A stretch of DNA of 64,000 nt from Streptomyces verrucosisporus (GCF_017114865.1 NZ_JADEYH010000008.1:1-64000), one strand, 5' to 3'; counted from the first letter of the stretch, positions 49,173 through 58,285 are shown. Numbers and translations: made by a program. Notes: generated by a model not told the origin, from the sequence alone.

Positions 49173-50506
49173 CCGAGACGGCGACCCCCTCCCCGGCACA
49201 GCCCCCGGGCACGGGGGACCGAGCGTCGGCGGGGGCCGGGCGCGACCGCTATCTCGACCTGCTGCGTGCCCTCGCGCTGCTGCGCGTGGTGCTCTACCAC
49301 ACCTTCGCCTGGGGATGGCTGACGTTCCTCTTCCCGTCGATGGGCGTGATGTTCGCGCTGGCCGGCGCGCTGATGGCCCGCTCCCTGGCACGCCCCGGCT
49401 CCGCCCTCGGGGTGCTGCGCGGCAGGATCCGGCGCCTGCTGCTGCCGCTGTGGCTGTACGGCCTGGTGGTCCTCGGTGTGCTGTTCGCGCAGGAATGGCG
49501 GCCGGCCAGGGGGGAGGAGGCCGCCCTGTGGTGGCTGAAGCTGGCCTTCTGGGTGGTGCCCGTGGGCACCCCGCCCTTCCCGATGCGCATCGGCGAGGAC
49601 GGCGGGATGCTGGACGCGGGCTGGGCCCAGCAGGCCGCCGGCCCCCTGTGGTACCTGCGCGCCTACTTCTGGTTCGTGCTGCTCTCCCCGCTGCTGCTGA
49701 AGGCGTTCCGCGCACTGCCGTGGACCACCCTGCTCGCCCCGCTCGGCCTGACCGCCGTCGTCGGCACGGGCCTGGTGGAGATCCCCGGCGCCACGGGCGA
49801 GGCGGTGCGGGACTTCGCGGTCTACGGCGCCTGCTGGGTGCTCGGCTTCGCCCACCACGACGGGGTGCTCTACCGCATCCCCAGGTACTTCGCGCCCTCG
49901 GTCGGACCGGTCTTCATGGGCCTGGGCCTGTGGTGGAGCGCCCGTCACCCGGGCCCGGACGGCTGGGACCTCGGCGACATCCCCCTGGGCCAGGCCCTGT
50001 GGTCCTTCGGGTACTGCGTCCTGCTGTTCCAGGTCAGCCCAGCCTGGCAGCGGCTGCCCGAACGGTTCCGGCGCTTCGACGGAGCGATCACACTGGCCAA
50101 CAACCGGGCGGTGTCGGTCTACCTGTGGCACGAGATCGCCCTGATCGCCACCGTGCCCCTGATCGACCTGCTGTGGAGGATCCCGGCCGTATGGCGCTCC
50201 CCCACCCTCTCCGGACTGCTGGAGAACTCCTATCCGGTGCTGATGTTCCTGCTCGTCTGGCCGCTGCTCGCCGTGCTCGTGGCGGCCCTCGGCTGGGCCG
50301 AGGACCTCGCCGCCCGGCGCCGGCCCCGGCTGTGGCCCTACGGTCCGTACCGCCGGGAGGACGAGGGGGCGAAGGACGCGGGCCGGGAGGACGCGGGCCG
50401 GGCGGGCGAGAGCCGGACGGACGGGCGGCCGGTGGGCGGCGGTACGGGTGCGGGGGCGGTCCCGGGCGCGCGCGGAGCGGTCGGCGAGGGCTCACACAGG
50501 CCCTGA
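49169..50506 (+). CDS. Membrane acyltransferase (acyltransferase-3 type)
   Basis: A 445-residue multi-pass protein (about ten helices). The start of the acyltransferase fold is RYLDLLRALALLRVVLYHTF, with the catalytic-type His in the YHTF segment. A disordered Gly/Arg/Glu-rich tail fills the last 60 residues. The start ATG 49169 overlaps the matB stop (ATGA) and is preceded by AAGGGAG. It probably adds acyl groups to the mat exopolysaccharide or another surface glycan, an inference from its operon position. Confidence 0.88.
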   Translation: MTETATPSPAQPPGTGDRASAGAGRDRYLDLLRALALLRVVLYHTFAWGWLTFLFPSMGVMFALAGALMARSLARPGSALGVLRGRIRRLLLPLWLYGLVVLGVLFAQEWRPARGEEAALWWLKLAFWVVPVGTPPFPMRIGEDGGMLDAGWAQQAAGPLWYLRAYFWFVLLSPLLLKAFRALPWTTLLAPLGLTAVVGTGLVEIPGATGEAVRDFAVYGACWVLGFAHHDGVLYRIPRYFAPSVGPVFMGLGLWWSARHPGPDGWDLGDIPLGQALWSFGYCVLLFQVSPAWQRLPERFRRFDGAITLANNRAVSVYLWHEIALIATVPLIDLLWRIPAVWRSPTLSGLLENSYPVLMFLLVWPLLAVLVAALGWAEDLAARRRPRLWPYGPYRREDEGAKDAGREDAGRAGESRTDGRPVGGGTGAGAVPGARGAVGEGSHRP

Positions 50507-50535
50507 TCCCCGGGTGAGAGCAAGGTTGCGCGGAG

Positions 50536-50561
50536 GTCACCTGGCGGCACCGGGGTGAAAC
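50536..50561 (+). promoter_or_regulatory. Candidate GlnR site upstream of narK
   Basis: GTCAC (50536-50540), GGCAC (50546-50550) and GAAAC (50557-50561) give half sites spaced about 11 bp, resembling gTnAc-n6-GaAAc. The match is imperfect; the site is 49 bp before narK. Confidence 0.4.
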
Positions 50562-50609
50562 GCGCCGTCCATAGCGTCGGGAGCCGACACCCGAGGCTGT
50601 GGAGGCGCC

Positions 50610-52013
50610 ATGACCGCTCCGACGACCGCACCCGAAGCATCCGAAGCACCTGAGGCGCTTGATGGGCCCGAAGCGCTCCATGCGTCCGGCGTATCCGGGA
50701 AGGGGCGCTGGATCGAGCACTGGGACCCGGAGGACGAGGGCTTCTGGGAGAGGACGGGCCGCCGCGTAGCCCGCCGCAACCTCGTGCTGTCGGTGGTCTC
50801 CGAACACATCGGCTTCTCCGTGTGGAGCATGTTCTCCGTCCTCGCCCTGTTCATGGGCCCCGAGTACGGCATCGACCCGGCGGGGAAGTTCTTCCTGGTC
50901 GCCGTCGCCTCACTGGTCGGCGCCGCGCTGCGGGTGCCCTACGGCTTCGCGGTCGCCCGCTTCGGCGGCCGCAACTGGACGGTGTTCAGCGCCGCGATGC
51001 TGCTTGCGCCCACCACCGCCCTGCTGGTGGTCATGGAACCGGGCACCTCGTACACCACCTTCATGCTGGTGGCGGTCCTCACCGGGGTCGGCGGCGCCAA
51101 CTTCGCCTCCTCCATGACCAACATCAACAGCTTCTACCCGCTGCGCCTGAAAGGCTGGGCACTGGGGGTGAACGCGGGCGGCGGAAACATCGGCGTCGCC
51201 GTCGTCCAGCTCGCCGGCCTGCTGACCATCGCCGTCGCCGGGGCCGCGCAGCCCAGGCTGCTGCTCGCCGCCTATCTGCCGCTGATCGTCGTCGCCACCG
51301 TGCTCAGCGCGCGGCACATGGACAACCTCTCACCCGTGCGGAACGACACGGGCGCGGCGAAGGAGGCGGCACGCGACCGCCACACCTGGGTCATGTCGTT
51401 CCTCTACATCGGCACCTTCGGCTCCTTCATCGGCTACAGCTTCGCCTTCGGCCTGGTGCTCCAGAGCCAGTTCGGCCGCACCCCCCTGCAGGCCGCCTCG
51501 CTCACCTTCATCGGCCCGCTGCTGGGCTCGCTGGTCCGCCCCGTCGGCGGCCGGCTCGCCGACCGGCTGGGCGGCGCGCGGGTCACCCTGTGGAACTTCG
51601 GGGCCATGACGGGCGCGGCCGGCATCGTCGTGGCCGCGTCGGTGCGGGAGTCGCTGCCGCTGTTCATCACAGGCTTCGCCGTCCTGTTCGTCCTCACCGG
51701 ACTGGGCAACGGCTCGGCGTTCAGGATGATCCCGGGGATCTTCCGGGCCAGGGCCCGTGAGGCGGGCCTGACGGGGGAGGCGGCCGCCGTACGTGCCCGG
51801 CGGCTGTCGGGCGCGTCCATGGCGCTGATCGGGGCGGTCGGCGGGTTCGGCGGAGTGGGCATCAACATGGCCCTGCGTCAGTCCTTCGTCGAATCCGGCA
51901 CCGGCACCGGGGCCTTCGCCGTCTTCCTCGGCTACTACGTGGTGTGCGCGGCGGTCACCTGGGCCGTATACACGCGGCGGGGGGTGGGGGGTGTTCGCGG
52001 AGCGGGGGTGTGA
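50610..52013 (+). CDS. narK: Nitrate/nitrite MFS transporter NarK
   Basis: A 467-residue major facilitator. About twelve helices follow a 60-residue soluble N-terminus that contains WIEHWDPEDEGFWERTG, a block typical of actinobacterial NarK. Nitrate-porter signature regions are visible: GVGGANFASSMTNINSFYP, then KGWALGVNAGGGNIGV and a C-terminal GAVGGFGGVGINMALRQS. It moves nitrate in or nitrite out. It is followed by the regulator gene nnaR. Confidence 0.93.
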   Translation: MTAPTTAPEASEAPEALDGPEALHASGVSGKGRWIEHWDPEDEGFWERTGRRVARRNLVLSVVSEHIGFSVWSMFSVLALFMGPEYGIDPAGKFFLVAVASLVGAALRVPYGFAVARFGGRNWTVFSAAMLLAPTTALLVVMEPGTSYTTFMLVAVLTGVGGANFASSMTNINSFYPLRLKGWALGVNAGGGNIGVAVVQLAGLLTIAVAGAAQPRLLLAAYLPLIVVATVLSARHMDNLSPVRNDTGAAKEAARDRHTWVMSFLYIGTFGSFIGYSFAFGLVLQSQFGRTPLQAASLTFIGPLLGSLVRPVGGRLADRLGGARVTLWNFGAMTGAAGIVVAASVRESLPLFITGFAVLFVLTGLGNGSAFRMIPGIFRARAREAGLTGEAAAVRARRLSGASMALIGAVGGFGGVGINMALRQSFVESGTGTGAFAVFLGYYVVCAAVTWAVYTRRGVGGVRGAGV

Positions 52014-52370
52014 GGTGCGGGTGCGTGCGGGGGCGGGGCCGGTCCGGGGCGGACGTTCCGGACGGCATGATTTACGGGCCTGGGCGTGCACCGCTCTCTG
52101 GAACTCCCATTGCCCGCAAATCACGCCCCTGGCCTCCGGCATGGGGAACCCCGGAGTGTCCGGAACATCCGCCCCTGCCTGTCCCCTTCCGCCGTCGTCC
52201 GGGTGCGGGTGCGGGGTGGTGCGGGCCGTCGTCCGGGTGTGGGGGTGCGGTGCCGGGTTACGCCGGTGGGGGGTGGGGGTGTGTAACACCGGGGAAACCG
52301 GGGGGAACCGGGGGTGTCACGCATTCTTGTCAGGCTCGGTTCTCCCACAACGACTGCGGACGAGGAGCCC
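52014..52370 (+). other. 357-bp narK-nnaR intergenic region
   Basis: Very G/T-rich on the plus strand with no coding signal. It holds the GlnR operator described separately and the nnaR promoter. Confidence 0.6.
52283..52320 (+). promoter_or_regulatory. GlnR operator upstream of nnaR
   Basis: Four half sites are spaced exactly 11 bp: GTAAC (52283), GAAAC (52294), GAACC (52305) and GTCAC (52316). The first pair is a perfect gTnAc-n6-GaAAc. It lies 50 bp before the nnaR ATG. GlnR control of nnaR is established in S. coelicolor. Confidence 0.75.
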
Positions 52371-53498
52371 ATGCACCGGGTCGGACCACTGGAAGGCTTC
52401 ACCGTCGGTGTCACCGCGGCCCGGCGCGCCGACGAACTGGGCGCTCTGCTGGAGCGGCGCGGCGCGGTGGTGGTGCACGCGCCGGCCCTGCGCATCGTGC
52501 CGCTGGCCGACGACGGCGAGCTGCTCGCCGCCACCGAGGCGCTGATCGGCCGCGCCCCCGACACGGTGGTGGCCACCACCGCCATCGGCTTCCGCGGCTG
52601 GGTGGAGGCGGCCGAGGGCTGGGGGCTGGGGGAGGAGCTGCGGGGCGTGCTGGGCGGAGTGGAGCTGCTCGCCCGCGGTCCCAAGGTGCGCGGCGCGGTA
52701 CGGGCCGCCGGGCTGACCGAGGCCTGGTCGCCGCCGTCGGAGTCGCTGGCCGAGGTACTGGACCGGCTGCTGGCCGAGGGCATCGACGGGCGGCGGATCG
52801 CCGTCCAGCTCCACGGCGAGCCGCTGCCCGGCTTCGTCGAGGCGCTGTGCGAGGCGGGGGCGGAGGTAGTCGGCGTGCCCGTCTACCGGTGGCTGCCGCC
52901 GGAGGACCTCGCCCCGCTGGACCGGCTGACCGACGCCGTGAGGGCCCGCTCGGTGGACGCGGTCACCTTCACCTCCGCCCCCGCCGCCGCCTCGCTGCTG
53001 GAGCGCGCGGAGCGGCGGGGTGTGCGGGAGGAGGTGCTGGAGGCGCTGCGGGGGGATGTGCTGGTCGCCTGCGTGGGGCCGGTCACCGCGCTGCCGCTGG
53101 CCGCGCACGACGTGCCGGTGGTGCGGCCCGAGCGCTTCCGGATCGGGCCGCTCGTCCAACTGCTGTGCCGGGAACTGCCCGCCCGCGCGCGGGTTCTGCC
53201 CGTGGCCGGGCGGTGGCTGGAGATCCGCGGCCACGCGGCGGTCGTGGACGGCGAGCTGCGGCCCGTACCGCCGGCCGGGATGGCGCTGCTGCGGGCCCTG
53301 GCCCGGCGGCCCGGCTGGGTGGTCTCCCGCGCCGATCTGCTGCGCGCCCTGCCCGGTGCGGGGCGTGACGAGCACGCGGTGGAGACGGCGGTGGCGCGGC
53401 TGCGTTCGGCGCTGGGCGCGCCCCGGATGATCCAGACGGTGGTCAAGCGCGGCTACCGGCTCGCCTTCGAGCCGTCGGAGGGGAGGCCCGTGTCATGA
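52371..53498 (+). CDS. nnaR: Uroporphyrinogen-III synthase-like regulator NnaR
   Basis: A 375-residue fusion. Residues 1-265 form a HemD (uroporphyrinogen-III synthase) fold (GFTVGVTAARRADELGALL, then DAVTFTSAPAAASLLE). The C-terminal 100 residues are an OmpR-type winged helix (VSRADLLRALPG, then VETAVARLRSALG and VKRGYRLAF). In S. coelicolor NnaR works with GlnR to activate nitrate/nitrite genes. ATG 52371 is selected because GAGGAG precedes it and the alternative GTG 52314 falls inside the GlnR operator. Confidence 0.92.
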   Translation: MHRVGPLEGFTVGVTAARRADELGALLERRGAVVVHAPALRIVPLADDGELLAATEALIGRAPDTVVATTAIGFRGWVEAAEGWGLGEELRGVLGGVELLARGPKVRGAVRAAGLTEAWSPPSESLAEVLDRLLAEGIDGRRIAVQLHGEPLPGFVEALCEAGAEVVGVPVYRWLPPEDLAPLDRLTDAVRARSVDAVTFTSAPAAASLLERAERRGVREEVLEALRGDVLVACVGPVTALPLAAHDVPVVRPERFRIGPLVQLLCRELPARARVLPVAGRWLEIRGHAAVVDGELRPVPPAGMALLRALARRPGWVVSRADLLRALPGAGRDEHAVETAVARLRSALGAPRMIQTVVKRGYRLAFEPSEGRPVS

Positions 53499-53714
53499 GG
53501 GGGGAGCGCCGGGGGCGTGTTGCCGGGAGCCGGGACGGGGCCCGGTGCGGTTCGCGGCCGCGGTCACCATGGCCGGGCCGGTCCCGCGGAAGCGGGGTGC
53601 CGCACGCTCGCCCGCGGGGCGGCGGCCGGCTGTGAGGGCCCGGCGGCGTGCGCGCCGCGATCCCCTGGCGTACGGTTGACGGCTGCCCTGAGTACAGCAG
53701 AAGGGGGCCGTGCG

Positions 53715-56111
53715 TTGGGAGCGCAGGAGACAGTGCCGTCGGTGCCGGGGACCGCCGCCGGCGACGGGCACGAGGTGCACGACGGCGTACGGGAGCGGGA
53801 GATCCGCGGGGAGCAGGAGCACCTCGACCGGGTCTACCGGCGCCTTGAGGAGAAGATCCACGAGGCGGAGTTCCTCATGGCGGACGCCGCCAAACGTGCC
53901 CAGGTCGGCACGCCGGGGGCGCTCGCCGAGCGGGACGCGCAGGTCTTCCGCGCCGGTGTGCACCTCAACCGGCTCAACAGCGAGTTCGAGGACTTCCTCT
54001 TCGGACGGATCGACCTGCTGCGGGGCAAGGACGGCGTACGCGGACCCGACGGCGCGTACACCTCCGTCGAACCGGCCGACGACGCCGTCCGCGACGGAGG
54101 CACCGGCACCGCCGCGGACATCGCCGAGACCCTGCACATCGGCCGGCTCGGCGTGCTCGACGCCGACTACACCCCGCTGGTCATCGACTGGCGCGCCCCG
54201 GCCGCCGCGCCCTTCTACCGGGCCACCCCGGTGGCACCGGGCCGGGTGGTGCGGCGGCGGGTGATCCGCAGCCGCGGCCGCCGCGTACTGGGTGTGGAGG
54301 ACGATCTGCTGCGCCCGGAGCTGACGGCGTACCTGGACGGCGGGGAACTGGCCGTGGTCGGCGACGGCGCCCTGATGGCGGCGCTGGGCCGGTCCCGCGG
54401 CCACACCATGCGCGACATCGTCGCCTCCATCCAGGCCGAGCAGGACGAGGTGATCCGGGCCCCCGCCGTCTCCGTCACCGAGGTCGAGGGCGGCCCCGGC
54501 ACGGGCAAGACGGCCGTCGCGCTGCACCGCGCCGCGTACCTGCTCTACCAGGACCGGCGGCGCTACGCCGGGGGCATCCTCGTCGTCAGCCCCACCCCGC
54601 TGCTGGTGTCCTACACCGAGGGCGTGCTGCCGTCGCTGGGCGAGGAGGGCCAGGTGGCCGTCCGCGCGCTGGGCTCGCTGGTGGAGGGCGCCGAGGCGGG
54701 CGCCCACGACGAGCAGGCCGTCGCCCGCGTCAAGGGCTCCTCCCGCATGGTGCGGGTGCTGCGCAGGGCGGCGCGCGGCACGCTGGAACTCGGCGCGCCG
54801 GGCTCCGCGGGGGTGCCCGGCCGGCTGCGGGTGGTCGCCCTCGGCACACGACTGGAGCTGGACGCCGAGGACCTGCGCCGGATCCGCGAGCAGGCACTCG
54901 GCGGCACCGCGCCCGTCAACCTGCTGCGCCCGCGCGCCCGGCGGCTGCTGCTGGACGCGCTGTGGGAGCGCTCGGGGGCGGGCCGCCGGTACACCGACCC
55001 GGAGCTGGCGGCCGAGGCGCGCCAGGGGTTCGACGAGGACGTCTCCACCGAGACCGACTTCACCGGCTTCCTGGACGCCTGGTGGCCCGAGCTGACCCCG
55101 CGCCGCGTACTGGCGGCCATGGCGGACGAGAAGAGGCTGTCGCGCTGGGCGCGCCGTGTGCTCCAGCCCAGGGAGGCACGGCGGCTGGCACGCTCGCTGG
55201 CCCGGCTGGACGCCGACGGCCGCGGCCCGCTGTCCGTCCACGACGTCGCGCTCCTGGACGAGCTGCGGGTCCTGCTCGGCACCCCCGCCCGCCCCCGCAG
55301 ACGGGAGGTGGACCCGCTGGACCAGCTCACCGGTCTGGAGGAGCTGAGCACCTACGCCGACCGCCTCGCCGGCCGCACCGCCCGCGCCGAGCGCCGGGAG
55401 GAGGAGGAACGCACCGACTACGCGCACGTCATCGTCGACGAGGCGCAGGACCTCACGCCGATGCAGTGGCGGATGGTGGGCCGGCGCGGCCGCCAGGCGA
55501 CGTGGACGGTGGTCGGCGACCCGGCGCAGAGCTCCTGGTCGGACCAGGAGGATGCCGCCGCCGCCCGCGACGAGACGCTGGGCGCCCGCCCGCGCCGCCG
55601 CTTCGAGCTGACGGTCAACTACCGCAACCCGGCCGAGATCGCCGAGCTGTCCGCCCGTGTGCTGGCCCTGGCCATGCCGGGGGTGCGCCCGCCCCGCGCG
55701 GTCCGCGCCACGGGGCTGGTGCCGCGTTTCGCCACGGTGACGGGAGGACCGGAGGGTCCGGGCGGTCCGGACGAGGCGGTGGGCCGGGCGGTCCGCGCGG
55801 AGGCCGAGCGGCTGCTGGCGGAGGTGGAGGGCACCGTGGGCGTCGTGGTGGCGATGGGCCGCCGCGAGCAGGCCCGCGCCTGGCTGGCCGGACTCGGCGA
55901 CCGGGTGGTGCCGCTGGGCAGCCTGGAGGCCAAGGGCCTGGAGTACGACGCGACGCTCGTGGTCTCGCCCGCGGAGATCGCCGACGAGTCCCCGGCGGGC
56001 CTGCGGGTGCTGTACGTGGCGCTGACCCGGGCCACACAGCGGCTGACGGTCCTGTCGAGGGAGAAGGACCTGCCGGACGCGGAGGGGGTTCCCGACCTGC
56101 TGCGGGAGTGA
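53715..56111 (+). CDS. HelD-like RNA polymerase-associated ATPase
   Basis: A 798-residue SF1-type ATPase. An N-terminal coiled-coil arm (REIRGEQEHLDRVYRRLEE), a conserved RIDWRAP-like segment (VIDWRAPAAAPFYRA), Walker A GGPGTGKTAVAL (about 260), Walker B VIVDEAQDLTPMQW and the C-terminal VALTRATQRL motif define the HelD family. HelD displaces stalled RNA polymerase; the HelR members can also dislodge rifamycins. TTG 53715 is the preferred start (AAGGGGG seven bases upstream); GTG 53733 is an alternative. Confidence 0.9.
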   Translation: MGAQETVPSVPGTAAGDGHEVHDGVREREIRGEQEHLDRVYRRLEEKIHEAEFLMADAAKRAQVGTPGALAERDAQVFRAGVHLNRLNSEFEDFLFGRIDLLRGKDGVRGPDGAYTSVEPADDAVRDGGTGTAADIAETLHIGRLGVLDADYTPLVIDWRAPAAAPFYRATPVAPGRVVRRRVIRSRGRRVLGVEDDLLRPELTAYLDGGELAVVGDGALMAALGRSRGHTMRDIVASIQAEQDEVIRAPAVSVTEVEGGPGTGKTAVALHRAAYLLYQDRRRYAGGILVVSPTPLLVSYTEGVLPSLGEEGQVAVRALGSLVEGAEAGAHDEQAVARVKGSSRMVRVLRRAARGTLELGAPGSAGVPGRLRVVALGTRLELDAEDLRRIREQALGGTAPVNLLRPRARRLLLDALWERSGAGRRYTDPELAAEARQGFDEDVSTETDFTGFLDAWWPELTPRRVLAAMADEKRLSRWARRVLQPREARRLARSLARLDADGRGPLSVHDVALLDELRVLLGTPARPRRREVDPLDQLTGLEELSTYADRLAGRTARAERREEEERTDYAHVIVDEAQDLTPMQWRMVGRRGRQATWTVVGDPAQSSWSDQEDAAAARDETLGARPRRRFELTVNYRNPAEIAELSARVLALAMPGVRPPRAVRATGLVPRFATVTGGPEGPGGPDEAVGRAVRAEAERLLAEVEGTVGVVVAMGRREQARAWLAGLGDRVVPLGSLEAKGLEYDATLVVSPAEIADESPAGLRVLYVALTRATQRLTVLSREKDLPDAEGVPDLLRE

Positions 56112-56145
56112 GGCCCACGGGTTTCCCCGATCGTCTGGGCCGAAC

Positions 56146-56171
56146 GGAATCACCTTCGCCGATCGTTTGTT
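56146..56171 (+). promoter_or_regulatory. Sigma-R-type promoter of a candidate sRNA
   Basis: GGAAT (56146-56150), exactly 18 nt, then GTT (56169-56171). This is identical in layout to the ssrA sigma-R promoter. It lies 35 bp after the helD-like stop with no gene directly downstream. Confidence 0.6.
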
Positions 56172-56177
56172 AGCCTG

Positions 56178-56322
56178 GCTGTGGCACCGGCCCGATCCAA
56201 GCCCCCGGGCCCAACCTTCGTCGCTTCGAGCGACCACTTGCCGCGAGGCGAGCATGGCGGGTCGGTGTCACAGACGTGGATCCGAGGGGTCCGCACCGCC
56301 GGAAGGCGGTGCGGACCCCTCG
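56178..56322 (+). ncRNA. Candidate sigma-R-dependent small RNA
   Basis: From the expected start near 56178 to the end of a strong terminator there are about 145 nt without a plausible ORF. A 6-bp hairpin (GTCGCT/AGCGAC, 56220-56234) and the terminal hairpin give structure. An extended 5' UTR of the next gene is unlikely because the terminator intervenes. The 3' UTR of the helD-like gene is the alternative reading. Confidence 0.45.
56283..56322 (+). terminator. Strong terminator upstream of the malic enzyme gene
   Basis: A perfect 18-bp stem (56283-56300 with 56305-56322) and GGAA loop. It is followed by CGTCC and has no U-run. Confidence 0.9.
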
Positions 56323-56445
56323 TCCGTGTGCCCGGGGTCCGGCGTCCGCCGCGTGCCGCATGTCACACGGTGGACCGCGCCGCGCGTTCCACGGCGTGCG
56401 GTCCCCGGCGGGAGAGGCTTTCCGCCTTCCGGAGCCGGTTACCTG

Positions 56446-56459
56446 CTACCGGTCGGTAG
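56446..56459. promoter_or_regulatory. TetR-like palindrome before the malic enzyme gene
   Basis: CTACCG-GT-CGGTAG, 78 bp before the ATG. The ACCGGTCGGT core is common in TetR-family operators. No TetR gene is in the window. Confidence 0.4.
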
Positions 56460-56537
56460 GTGCGACGATCGGGTGACGCGATCCGGCGAGGAGGCCGGTG
56501 TGCGGCACAGCACCACGGAAAGCAGAGGAATCCGGCC

Positions 56538-57971
56538 ATGGCAACGGCGCCCAGTGTCTCGTACTCGATGACCATCCGCCTGGAGGTGCCCGCCGGAGGC
56601 GCGGCGGTCAGCCAGCTCACCACGGCCGTGGAGTCCTCCGGCGGCTCGGTCATCGGCCTCGACGTCACCGCCTCCGGCCACGAGCGGCTGCGCATCGACG
56701 TCACGATCGCGGCCTCCTCCACCGCGCACGCCGACGAGATCGTCGCCAAGCTGCGGGAGGTCGAGGGCATCGCCATCGGCAAGGTCTCCGACCGGACCTT
56801 CCTGATGCACCTGGGCGGCAAGATCGAGATGGCGTCCAAGCACCCCATTCGCAACCGCGACGACCTCTCCATGATCTACACGCCCGGCGTGGCCCGGGTC
56901 TGCACCCAGATCGCGGCCAACCCCGAGGACGCCCGCCGGCTGACCATCAAGCGCAACTCCGTCGCAGTCGTCACCGACGGCTCGGCCGTGCTGGGCCTGG
57001 GCAACATCGGGCCGAAGGCCGCGCTGCCGGTCATGGAGGGCAAGGCGGCCCTCTTCAAGCGCTTCGCGGGCATCGACGCCTGGCCGCTGTGCCTGGACAC
57101 CCAGGACACCGACGCCATCGTCGAGATCGTCAAGGCCGTCGCCCCCGGCTTCGCCGGCATCAACCTGGAGGACATCTCCGCCCCCCGCTGCTTCGAGATC
57201 GAGGCGCGGCTGCGCGAGGCGCTGGACATCCCCGTCTTCCACGACGACCAGCACGGCACCGCCATCGTGGTGCTGGCCGCGCTGACCAACGCGCTGCGCG
57301 TCGTCCGCAAGCGCATCGAGGACGTGCGGGTGGTGATGTCCGGCGCCGGGGCCGCCGGCACGGCCATCCTCAAGCTGCTGCTGGCCGCCGGGGTGAAGCA
57401 CGCGGTGGTCGCCGACATCCACGGGGTGGTGCACTCCGGGCGCGCGGACCTGGTGGACGCCGCCCCCGACTCGCCGCTGTGCTGGATCGCCGACAACACC
57501 AACCCCGAGGGCGTCACCGGCACGCTCAAGCAGGCCGTCCTCGGCGCCGACGTCTTCATCGGCGTCTCAGCCCCGGACGTCCTCGGCGCCGAGGACGTGG
57601 CGGCGATGGCCGACGGCGCCATCGTCTTCGCGCTCGCCAACCCCGATCCGGAGGTGGACCCGGCGGTCGCCCGCCGGACCGCCGCGGTGGTGGCCACCGG
57701 CCGTTCGGACTTCCCCAACCAGATCAACAACGTGCTGGTCTTCCCCGGCGTCTTCCGGGGCCTGCTCGACGCCCAGTCGCGCACGGTCAACGAGGAGATG
57801 ATGCTGGCCGCGGCGCGGGCGCTGGCCGACGTGGTGCACGAGGACGAGCTGAACGCGAACTACGTCATCCCGAGCGTCTTCAACGACAGGGTCGCCGGCG
57901 CGGTCGCCGGAGCGGTGCGGGAGGCGGCCATCGCGGCCGGTGAGTCTGTGACGACCACCACGGTGCCCTGA
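56538..57971 (+). CDS. NAD-dependent malic enzyme with N-terminal ACT domain
   Basis: A 477-residue enzyme that decarboxylates malate to pyruvate. An ACT-like regulatory domain (about 8-85) precedes the malic enzyme core: SMIYTPGVARVCTQIAANP, metal/substrate motif PVFHDDQHGTAIV, and the Rossmann GAGAAGTAI. ACT-containing forms are typically the NAD-linked class in Streptomyces. ATG 56538 follows AGAGGAATCC. Possibly controlled by the palindrome at 56446. Confidence 0.93.
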   Translation: MATAPSVSYSMTIRLEVPAGGAAVSQLTTAVESSGGSVIGLDVTASGHERLRIDVTIAASSTAHADEIVAKLREVEGIAIGKVSDRTFLMHLGGKIEMASKHPIRNRDDLSMIYTPGVARVCTQIAANPEDARRLTIKRNSVAVVTDGSAVLGLGNIGPKAALPVMEGKAALFKRFAGIDAWPLCLDTQDTDAIVEIVKAVAPGFAGINLEDISAPRCFEIEARLREALDIPVFHDDQHGTAIVVLAALTNALRVVRKRIEDVRVVMSGAGAAGTAILKLLLAAGVKHAVVADIHGVVHSGRADLVDAAPDSPLCWIADNTNPEGVTGTLKQAVLGADVFIGVSAPDVLGAEDVAAMADGAIVFALANPDPEVDPAVARRTAAVVATGRSDFPNQINNVLVFPGVFRGLLDAQSRTVNEEMMLAAARALADVVHEDELNANYVIPSVFNDRVAGAVAGAVREAAIAAGESVTTTTVP

Positions 57972-58285
57972 GCGCATGGGACCGGCGAGTCGGGGGCATC
58001 CCACCCGGATGGCCCCTTAGGGTGGCGAAAGCCGCACCAAGGGTTGCTACTGAGCGTAATCGTAGCGTGTCACGGGCGTCCCCCGGGTGATGCAGCAGGG
58101 CGCCGGATTGGCATTACCACCGCAGGTAGGGGCAGGATGCTCCCCCGAGGGCTGCGTCCTGGGGGCGCCCCCGCGGACGCGGAAGGTCTGGCAGCAGACC
58201 CGGGTCCGGGGACTGTCCGAGGGCCCTGGCAGCATCGGCTTCGATCTCATGCCTCACAGGCAAGAAAAACACGGGAGTACGAATT
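57972..58285 (+). other. 314-bp region before hup
   Basis: No gene. It is likely to hold the hup promoter and a structured leader: a strong compound hairpin (GCGTCC/GGACGC outside GGGGGC/GCCCCC, 58154-58180) lies about 105 bp before the start. The ribosome-binding site CGGGAG is at 58270-58275. Confidence 0.5.

Noticed and set aside
53500..53715. Rifamycin-associated element upstream of the helD-like gene
   Set aside because: I looked for the GGGGCTTGC-type palindrome known upstream of rifamycin-responsive genes and saw none, so HelR-type induction is not claimed.
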